From a virus, in IMG/VR virus record IMGVR_UViG_3300012964_000032, positions 1-34,049 of that record: a stretch of 34,049 bases of DNA. One strand, given 5' to 3'. Numbering within the stretch: position 1 is the stretch's first letter; each line of letters begins with the position of its first letter. The position numbers and the translations under genes were made by a program. This document shows, one piece after another, positions 28,141-34,049 of this stretch. The notes beneath the pieces were generated by a model. That model saw nothing but the letters and a program-made list of their open reading frames with translations, was not told the origin of the DNA and did not search any database.

Positions 28141-29879
28141 ATAGAGAAAACGCATATTTCGTTGACTGTGGAAATTCGATGAGCCGGAGCGAACTTGAAT
28201 ACAGGGAAGAAGGTTACGGAGAACTCGTGAGCAAGACCTATACGGAATATTTCGTAGGTCAGCATTGGGCTGCCGGAAGCGACCAGGACATTGTCCTGAA
28301 AGTCACAACTGATAACGTTCTTGATACGACCTGGGGCGATAATGGAACGTGGCATTATCTTGGCGTCAACGGAAGTACGACTTCGTGTAGAGACGTTATC
28401 CAGTTGGATGACGGCAGATTACTGGTTGCTTTTGGGTCTTTTTGGATAGATGGAACTGGAATGTTCGACGGCGGCAAGTCTGTGTGCTGTGCCATGCTGG
28501 CCGAAGATGGCACGCTTGATACCTCATGGGGCTATAACGGTTTTTTGGTGACTTATTCCGTGGATTTGGGGATTTTATACGGAAGTATCAGTGTGGAGAA
28601 ACTTTTGCAGGATTCAAACGGCAATTTTCACGTGTTAGGCGATTACAGTCTCATGTGCGATGAGGATGGGACAATTCTTCGAATACTGACTAATTTGCCT
28701 TTATCGCCTTCATGGGTTTATGATGGGGTCTTTGACGCCGATGGTACGAGTGTTATTGCGGTAGGAAGTGCAAAACAAATATCAGGAGCGACATTTTACA
28801 ATGTCACGGCGTATAGTATAGAGGATGGTTCTTTAGATACGAGTTTCACAGGCAATATCGGAGTCCCTGGACGGGCGGTTATAGGCGTACCTTCTTATGA
28901 CGCCGCAACAACTTACGGAATCAGGCGACTCAGCGATGGTTATGTAATAACGATTTATACTACATCATCTTCGAATACAATAGGGAAACTTTCATTGACC
29001 GGTTCTGTTGATACTTCATGGGGAACGTCCGGCTACAATGATATAGGATTGTATGTCTATGGCAGAAGGGGCATTACAAATATCGGTGACACGGTTTACA
29101 CGGTTGCGGAAAACTCTCTTGCCGACCAGGACACGGTTGAAATGTCGAGGATAGATTCGTCCGGTACGATTGACCTGCAATATTTTGATTACGATACAGG
29201 TTCTATAGATACTTTCTTATTAATTGATAATTTCAATGATTATCTTTATTTCGGAACGCAGTTGGCCGAGACTGTGCAAAAGTGGAATACTGATTTCGAA
29301 TATCAGGACGGTTTTACAAGCGGTTCATCTTATACGACTACAATCATCCCTGATGAGACCACGGCGATAAACACTTACGAGGAGTCTGAAAGCGAGTCCG
29401 AAAGATGGCTCGTTACGGGACAGAACCACCTGATAGGAGAGACGGTTGCCATTCTTGCCGATGGTGAAGTGCTGCCAAGACAGGTAGTTGATGATAATGG
29501 GAACATAACTCTTGACCAGGCATACGACATAGTTACGTGGGGACTTCCTTATAAGTCGAAGATAATGCCGATGAAAAACGTGACTAAGACTCAAAGGGGA
29601 AGTTCTATGGCGAGCAAAGTATCGTGCAAGGAGATGGGAATTAGTTTCCACAATACGGACTTGGTTCGGTATGGAACGGCGGATGATAAAATGTTCGATG
29701 TTAACTTCGATGATGCCCGATGGGAGAACAGGTGCGAAAAAGATGATTTGTTTACGGGGACGGTTGCGGTTAGCGTTGATGGCGGGTTCTCCGTAGATTG
29801 CCCGTTGCAGTTGACGACAGACGAACCCCTGCCGTGTGTAGTCAGGGCGATGATACCGAAGGTGGATGTGACTGGATAG
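28137..29879 (+). CDS. Nozzle C-terminal domain paralogue with inserted beta-propeller
   Basis: A 580-residue protein. Residues 1-15 (MNRENAYFVDCGNS) and about 425-580 (HLIGETVAILADGEVLPRQV ... EKDDLFTGTVAVSVDGGFS) are clearly homologous to the preceding 178-residue product. Between them, about 45-400, is an insertion with repeats of the delta-60 type (LDTTWGDNGT, LDTSWGYNGF, LDTSFTGN, VDTSWGTSG), expected to form a beta-propeller. The start is ATG 28137 in the ATGA overlap. This suggests tandem gene duplication followed by domain insertion, probably adding a receptor- or glycan-binding module to the tail tip. Confidence 0.75.
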   Translation: MNRENAYFVDCGNSMSRSELEYREEGYGELVSKTYTEYFVGQHWAAGSDQDIVLKVTTDNVLDTTWGDNGTWHYLGVNGSTTSCRDVIQLDDGRLLVAFGSFWIDGTGMFDGGKSVCCAMLAEDGTLDTSWGYNGFLVTYSVDLGILYGSISVEKLLQDSNGNFHVLGDYSLMCDEDGTILRILTNLPLSPSWVYDGVFDADGTSVIAVGSAKQISGATFYNVTAYSIEDGSLDTSFTGNIGVPGRAVIGVPSYDAATTYGIRRLSDGYVITIYTTSSSNTIGKLSLTGSVDTSWGTSGYNDIGLYVYGRRGITNIGDTVYTVAENSLADQDTVEMSRIDSSGTIDLQYFDYDTGSIDTFLLIDNFNDYLYFGTQLAETVQKWNTDFEYQDGFTSGSSYTTTIIPDETTAINTYEESESESERWLVTGQNHLIGETVAILADGEVLPRQVVDDNGNITLDQAYDIVTWGLPYKSKIMPMKNVTKTQRGSSMASKVSCKEMGISFHNTDLVRYGTADDKMFDVNFDDARWENRCEKDDLFTGTVAVSVDGGFSVDCPLQLTTDEPLPCVVRAMIPKVDVTG

Positions 29880-29903
29880 AATTATAGTAGTGTCAATAGA
29901 AAT

Positions 29904-29918
29904 AAAAAAAGTCAGTAA
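29904..29918 (-). terminator. Intrinsic terminator tail of the small RNA
   Basis: The 3' arm TTACTGACT of the outer stem is followed by uninterrupted U residues on the minus strand (plus-strand A-run 29904-29910). On the plus strand the other side of the stem is followed by AATATAATT, so the element is directional. Confidence 0.6.
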
Positions 29919-29998
29919 ATTAGTAGTTGCCTTCTACGGGCGAATGGCTGCGCTCGGTCTGGCTACCGATTATCCATCGCCGTTTTAACTTACTGACT
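29904..29998 (-). ncRNA. Candidate minus-strand small RNA, about 95 nt
   Basis: Read on the minus strand, AGTCAGTAA opens and TTACTGACT closes a perfect 9-bp stem (29998-29990 with 29918-29910). Inside are GGCGATGG/CCATTCGCC (one bulge) capped by TCGGT-agccag-ACCGA, and a GTAG-aaggcaa-CTAC hairpin, giving a three-way junction. The closing stem runs into seven U. A promoter with consensus hexamers lies just upstream (30005-30032). No good ORF is present on the minus strand here. It is antisense to the space between the tail and internal virion genes. Family unknown. Confidence 0.65.
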
Positions 29999-30004
29999 AA
30001 TATA

Positions 30005-30032
30005 ATTATAACTGGTGTATAGAGAATGTCAA
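30005..30032 (-). promoter_or_regulatory. Consensus sigma70 promoter of the small RNA
   Basis: On the minus strand, perfect TTGACA (30032-30027), a 16-base spacer and perfect TATAAT (30010-30005). Transcription should start near 29998, exactly at the 5' side of the outer stem. The -35 box overlaps the ATG of the plus-strand GNAT gene at 30026. Confidence 0.7.
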
Positions 30033-30448
30033 TAGAGATTAGAGACGCAAAACCAGAAGATTTGGATTATTGCCGGAAGAACGGCATTGACGAGGACATG
30101 AAAGTCTATCCCAATTGGGACTTGACCGGCTGGACAAAAACAATGTTGATAGACGGGGAGATTGTGGGAATAGGCGGTATTGTAATTTACTGGCAGGGGA
30201 TGGGCGAAGGATGGATATGCGTATCGAAGAATATAGAAAAACATCCTGTAAAGTCGGTTTTGAGATTGAAGAATCTTTTGATGGAAGTGTTGAAAGAACT
30301 TGATTTAAGGCGTTTGCAGGTGGCGGTCAGGTTTGACTTTGCCCAGGCGATAAAACTCGTTCAGGCACTTGGTTTTGAAAAAGAATGTCTTATGAAAAAG
30401 TACCTGCCGGGCGGTAAAAACGCCTGGTTATACAGTATCGTGAGGTGA
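30026..30448 (+). CDS. GNAT-like acetyltransferase-family virion protein
   Basis: A 140-residue protein with a GNAT layout: MSIEIRDAKPEDLDYC at the start, GEIVGIGGIVIYW (central strands), a helix at LKNLLMEVLKELDLRRLQV and the final FDFAQAIKLVQALGFEKECL. GNAT-fold proteins at this position occur in T7-like phages (gp13 region) and have structural or internal-virion roles rather than proven acetylation. The acetyl-CoA-binding P-loop (Q/RxxGxG/A) is not evident. The start codon sits under the -35 box of the minus-strand RNA promoter. Confidence 0.7.
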   Translation: MSIEIRDAKPEDLDYCRKNGIDEDMKVYPNWDLTGWTKTMLIDGEIVGIGGIVIYWQGMGEGWICVSKNIEKHPVKSVLRLKNLLMEVLKELDLRRLQVAVRFDFAQAIKLVQALGFEKECLMKKYLPGGKNAWLYSIVR

Positions 30449-30452
30449 GAAA

Positions 30453-31109
30453 ATGACTTTGGCGGCGTTAGGAATGGGAATGATGGCAGGTGGTCAGATT
30501 TACGGCGGAATCTCCGCTAAGGAAGAAGGCAAGGCCCAGGAGTCTATAGAGAATTACAACGCTGCCGTCGAGGAGCAGAGGGCCAAGGCAATTGAACTCA
30601 AGACTGAGTTCGAGCAGCAGAGGCAGGCAGAGGCCGGGGCAAGAATCAAGGGTTTACAGCTTGCAGGGGCGGGGGCTTCCGGCCTTGTCGTGTCCGAAGG
30701 TGCTCCATTGCTTTCGGCGGCCATGCAGGCTTCGGAACTTGAATTGGAGAACCTTTTAATCGGATATGAGGGGATTACCGAGGCCGCCCGGGCCAGAAGT
30801 CAGGCTGCCGAGTACCGCATGAGGGGCAAACTTGCCAAACAGAGGGGCAAGAGTGAAATGATTGGTAAATTTCTTGAGGCGGGCGGGACTTTGCTTACAG
30901 GTTTTAGCGAATTTGGAGAGACTCCGGGCGCTCCTGTAGATGAAGTGACAAAAAAGAAAAAAGCTTTGGCTTTGAAGAAAACCGTAACGGCAAAGAAAAC
31001 AACGTCAAGCGGAGTAGTTTCTTCGTCAGGATATAAGACTGGTTCAAGTTATGGAATTAAAAAGGCAAGCACATCGTACAAATTAGGATTAAAACCGAAG
31101 GCTGATTAA
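30453..31109 (+). CDS. Internal virion protein, T7 gp14-like
   Basis: A 218-residue ejection protein predicted to be stored in the capsid and released into the cell envelope at infection. The pattern MMAGGQIYGGISAKEEGKAQ, ELKTEFEQQRQAEAGARIKG, ELENLLIGYEGITEAARARS and GKLAKQRGKSEMIGKFLEAGG, LLTGFSEFG is typical of the gp14-like family. The first 150 residues are helical; the C-terminus (about 160-218) is Lys/Ser/Tyr-rich and looks disordered. TGAGAAAATGAC gives a modest ribosome site. Confidence 0.8.
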   Translation: MTLAALGMGMMAGGQIYGGISAKEEGKAQESIENYNAAVEEQRAKAIELKTEFEQQRQAEAGARIKGLQLAGAGASGLVVSEGAPLLSAAMQASELELENLLIGYEGITEAARARSQAAEYRMRGKLAKQRGKSEMIGKFLEAGGTLLTGFSEFGETPGAPVDEVTKKKKALALKKTVTAKKTTSSGVVSSSGYKTGSSYGIKKASTSYKLGLKPKAD

Positions 31110-31114
31110 AATAT

Positions 31115-32539
31115 ATGGCAACTTTTCCGATACAATATACAGAGAAAGTTCCGAGCGGCGAAGGCGAGGCGGCTCTTTACGATATGGATGTCGATACCGG
31201 CGCTCGGGGTCTTGCTGCAGGTATAGAAAAGATGGGCGGGGCAATCTTTAATCTGGGCATGAAAATCAGTCAGCAGGAGCAGAACGTCGATTACTATGAG
31301 AAGAAAAGACTTATAGACGAGGCTGGTTGGTCTGCTCATAACTCCGTTACGGGTGACGAGGAAGGCGATAGTGCAATCTGGGAGAAGTTTCTCGAAGATT
31401 CCCAGAGTATAAGTCAAAGTTCGAAGTGGGAAAACGTCAATAGTATGCTAAATAAATATGTAAATGACGTGGTTCCCCAATGGCAACAGTCTCTTTACGT
31501 CAGGAGTCTTGGAATAAGAAAGACCAATGCCGTTGACAGGCTCAGACTTGAAAGGGAAAAACTCCTTGAAAGCGGGGATGTTAAAGGTTCGATGACTTTG
31601 GCTGAAAATGCCTTCAAACTAAATGCTATAACCCGGGCCGAAAGAGACAATTTTGTCAATAATGCTTCGGTGGATTCGGTCTTTGCACAGGCGAGGAAAT
31701 TAATAGCAACTAATGAAACCGGGAATATAAATCTTGCCGTTGAAATGCTCAATCAGTTAAAGGATTTATCAGGTGAACAGTTGGAATATAGGAATAGCCT
31801 GGTAAAGAAATTGGAAGCAGACAAAGCTCAGGCGGCAATTATAAACCAGAGACAGGCCATAAATACATTCACTCAGAAGATTTTAGACCCGCAGAAGAAC
31901 GGCTGGATAAACCAACTGGAATTAGATAAAGGCAATGTTGTTAATGAAAATCACAAAATGGACTGGCAGATAATTATTGATTCCCAAGGTGATCCTCCTG
32001 CCACGGAAACAGATTGGGAAGATTATTTGAGATTGCAGTCAAGAGTTTTTGATTACTTAGATAAAGAACCAAATTCCGAGATTGAAGATATTCAAACTGA
32101 ACTTGCTATGGCTTATGCTGTTGGTAAGACAATTACGAAGAAAGAGTATACAGATTTATTAGGACAACTTGATGTTAATATTCCAAAAGATGTTTTGTTG
32201 AATATGAGGTCTTTGATTGAGGAGAATCTGAAAATACAAACAACAGTAGAAAAACAGAAAAAACCTAAAAAGCGGAAGGAAAGTTATAATAAAATTCAAT
32301 ATGCCATGATTAAAAGGACTGCTCAGGTATCCAAAGGTCTTTATGATTGGGTGACGAGGAAAGTTGCCGATGGCAAACCGCCGACTAAAAAAGATATGGC
32401 GGAGCAGAAAGACAGTCTCGATGATAGTACAGAAGAAACTAAAATGCCGAGAATAACCACAAAAGCGGAATATGATGCTCTGCCTTCAGGTACAAAATTT
32501 ATCGACGCCTTAACAGGCAAGGGTTACGAAAAACCATGA
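31115..32539 (+). CDS. Internal virion protein, gp15-like candidate
   Basis: A 474-residue, mainly helical protein placed between a gp14-like protein and a very large protein, as in the T7-like ejection-protein set. The N-terminus includes ALYDMDVDTGARGLAAGIEK; the body shows SLYVRSLGIRKTNAVDRLRL and repeated TPR-like helix pairs (SGDVKGSMTLAENAFK...). The C-terminus is Lys-rich then acidic. It overlaps the next gene by ATGA. Assignment is by position and composition, so gp15 homology is tentative. Confidence 0.6.
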   Translation: MATFPIQYTEKVPSGEGEAALYDMDVDTGARGLAAGIEKMGGAIFNLGMKISQQEQNVDYYEKKRLIDEAGWSAHNSVTGDEEGDSAIWEKFLEDSQSISQSSKWENVNSMLNKYVNDVVPQWQQSLYVRSLGIRKTNAVDRLRLEREKLLESGDVKGSMTLAENAFKLNAITRAERDNFVNNASVDSVFAQARKLIATNETGNINLAVEMLNQLKDLSGEQLEYRNSLVKKLEADKAQAAIINQRQAINTFTQKILDPQKNGWINQLELDKGNVVNENHKMDWQIIIDSQGDPPATETDWEDYLRLQSRVFDYLDKEPNSEIEDIQTELAMAYAVGKTITKKEYTDLLGQLDVNIPKDVLLNMRSLIEENLKIQTTVEKQKKPKKRKESYNKIQYAMIKRTAQVSKGLYDWVTRKVADGKPPTKKDMAEQKDSLDDSTEETKMPRITTKAEYDALPSGTKFIDALTGKGYEKP

Positions 32540-34049
32540 CTCAGGCAGTAGATAATCGTGAATGGCTTAAAGAGGCCATACCTTTGGAAAAACAAGACCG
32601 TTCATGGCTCAATGAAGCTACGGAGATTGGGGAGTTTGCCCTCGAAGATGAACTTGATTACATGAATGATTTTTACAGGCAGACGAGTTTGTCTGAAAAG
32701 GCCAAGCAAGGCGCACTTGCTGTACCCAAAGGTCTTGCCTACGGTACGGAGCAAATGATAGGCGGTGGCGGCAGTTTTGTTCGATGGATGTCAGAAAAAG
32801 CAACATTAGGTGGTGTTGTGAAAACGAGCTTTTTTTATGAAACTCCTGGCGCGGACATCGTTGCTGAACATCTTATCAGGAAGTACGGTCCGAAAAGGCC
32901 GATAGAGTTTTACGATAAAATGATGACTTTCTACGCTAAGCAGGGCAAGAAATTCGCTGATTTCATGGATGAGCAGGCGAATAAGGGATGGGAAGCACCT
33001 AATCAGGAAATTTTAAGGGCAAAGTGGTCTGAAAGGCCGATTTCAAAAGCCGTTCAGGTGACTTCACAGGCCGCTCCGAATTATCTTGCAGCGATAGGAT
33101 TGAGTGTTTTGACGAAGAATCCGCAGGTTGGTTTGGTTTTTCTATCAGAACTTTCAGGCGCGCAGGCTTACGAGAAACAGAGGGAGAAAGGAACTGGCAT
33201 GTGGCTGGCTGATAAGATAGCCACAATGACGGCGGCATGGGAATACGTTACTGAAAAAATACCATTTGACGAAGTTTTCAAACCTGCCAAAAGCAAATTC
33301 CTGAAAATGGCCAAAATCGGGACGATGGAATCTGCTCAGGAGTTCTTTCAGGGGCTTGGCGAAAATTTCCTGGAATATTTCGGTTATAATGCAAAAGACT
33401 TACAATCTATACCGTTGGCAGCAAGAGAAGGAATAAAACATGCTTTTGATGGTTGGATGGAGAATGTAGTTGCTGGATTTGGATTAGGCGCTGTCGGCGG
33501 TGGGATTGTTTCAAATGAGGCAATTAAGGCAAGGGCGGAAGAATTGAAGGCCAAACCGCCGGAAGGTTCTGCCGTAGCCGAGGCCATGCCGGAAGTTGAA
33601 AAGCCTACCGAGGCCAAGCCAGTCCCGCCGACAGAGGTACAACCTGCCCCGACAGAGAAGGCAGAATTGAAGAAAATACCAGAATTGGAAGTATGGAAAA
33701 ATGACAAATATTGGTCTGTTAAAACTAAAGATAGTAAGAATTATTTGCTTGATGCTGCTGGTCATATAAAATTATTCCGAACAGAACAATCTGCGAGAGA
33801 AGAAGGGGAAAAATGGTTTAATAAAAAGTTTGCAGGAGTCAAACCTACAAAAGAAATTACGCCAGAGAAGGCAGAAGTTGTTCCCGAAGTTACTCCTGCA
33901 ATCGCCGAGGAAGAAGAGGGGAAAAGACAACCTTATCCATCTTATGAAGGTGACCAACGAATTACAAAACAAGGGCCAGCCTATGCACCCATAGAAGATG
34001 TTGATGCCTTTGAAAAATTAAGAGATAATCAGATAGAATGGAATAAAAA
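32536..34049 (+). CDS. Large internal virion / polyvalent protein, N-terminal part
   Basis: An open frame from ATGA-coupled ATG 32536 runs off the right edge (504 codons visible, no stop). Helical segments with SYGTEQMIGGGG-like (here GLAYGTEQMIGGG), AAPNYLAAIGLSVL, GAQAYEKQREKG and MESAQEFFQGLGENFLEYFG are typical of giant phage internal or polyvalent proteins. A Gly-rich hydrophobic hairpin (VVAGFGLGAVGGGIV, about 313-327) could insert into membrane. Then a Pro/Glu/Lys-rich linker begins (about 340-375). Later domains, possibly a lytic enzyme, lie outside the window. Confidence 0.75.
   Translation, partial: MTQAVDNREWLKEAIPLEKQDRSWLNEATEIGEFALEDELDYMNDFYRQTSLSEKAKQGALAVPKGLAYGTEQMIGGGGSFVRWMSEKATLGGVVKTSFFYETPGADIVAEHLIRKYGPKRPIEFYDKMMTFYAKQGKKFADFMDEQANKGWEAPNQEILRAKWSERPISKAVQVTSQAAPNYLAAIGLSVLTKNPQVGLVFLSELSGAQAYEKQREKGTGMWLADKIATMTAAWEYVTEKIPFDEVFKPAKSKFLKMAKIGTMESAQEFFQGLGENFLEYFGYNAKDLQSIPLAAREGIKHAFDGWMENVVAGFGLGAVGGGIVSNEAIKARAEELKAKPPEGSAVAEAMPEVEKPTEAKPVPPTEVQPAPTEKAELKKIPELEVWKNDKYWSVKTKDSKNYLLDAAGHIKLFRTEQSAREEGEKWFNKKFAGVKPTKEITPEKAEVVPEVTPAIAEEEEGKRQPYPSYEGDQRITKQGPAYAPIEDVDAFEKLRDNQIEWNK

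Noticed and set aside
29890-29988. Short GTG frame encoding MSIEIKKVSKL...
   Set aside because: No ribosome site, and the same bases form the well-structured minus-strand RNA element; kept only as an alternative.
29910-29998. tRNA or integron attC reading of the 29.9 kb fold
   Set aside because: No T-loop, anticodon arm or attC core sites are present, and the outer stem is 9 bp rather than a 7-bp acceptor.
1-34049. CRISPR arrays, tRNAs, IS elements, integrase, reverse transcriptase or repressor genes
   Set aside because: Looked for by eye on both strands; no convincing repeat-spacer array, cloverleaf, transposase, recombinase, RT or classic repressor was found.

Overview
The window is a contiguous piece of a tailed-phage genome (free phage or prophage; no integrase or excisionase is seen). 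The virion module has T7-like podovirus architecture: portal, scaffold, major capsid protein, tail tubular protein A, nozzle (tail tubular protein B), a GNAT protein, a gp14-like internal virion protein and two further large internal proteins. The large terminase, by contrast, is of the lambda gpA type. A Gram-negative host is inferred from the overlapping inner/outer spanin-like pair and from an exported protein with beta-barrel-like features. The taxon cannot be fixed from sequence alone. AAGGAG-type ribosome sites and sigma70-like promoters are recognisable.

Layout. (1) 1-3.65 kb, plus strand: replication/recombination genes (SSB, a PD-(D/E)XK nuclease of DUF1064 type, a DnaD-C-like protein with a Cys/His-rich insert) followed by three exported or membrane proteins. 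(2) 3.7-5.3 kb: a DNA methyltransferase carrying four tandem copies of the SPP(Y/W) catalytic motif. (3) 5.3-7.6 kb: many small overlapping genes, including membrane proteins (one holin-like) and the spanin-like pair; no endolysin is recognised. (4) 7.65-10.08 kb, minus strand: an accessory cassette whose genes are separated by GC-rich hairpins, read from a strong promoter at 10128-10156 that overlaps a palindrome. (5) 10.1-10.8 kb: an AT-rich divergent region holding an extended -10 promoter, a roughly 90-nt leader and a strong intrinsic terminator ahead of the late genes (compare lambda pR'-tR'), then two perfect DnaA boxes 21 bp apart. (6) 10.8-14.1 kb: packaging genes. (7) 14.13-14.46 kb: a self-contained promoter-gene-terminator cassette (moron-like). 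(8) 14.5-34 kb: the structural operon, with translational coupling throughout (ATGA overlaps).

How it works together. Early genes copy and modify DNA and alter the cell envelope; the minus cassette is probably expressed separately; packaging and structural genes form the late unit. Several RNA-level signals stand out: a structured capsid leader whose Shine-Dalgarno lies in a 9-bp stem, the terminated leader at 10.3 kb, and a minus-strand small RNA gene at 29.90-30.03 kb with consensus -35 and -10 hexamers, a three-way-junction fold and a U-tract terminator, antisense to the structural operon. In the tail module the C-terminal nozzle domain is a separate gene that is duplicated, the second copy carrying an inserted delta-60-type beta-propeller.
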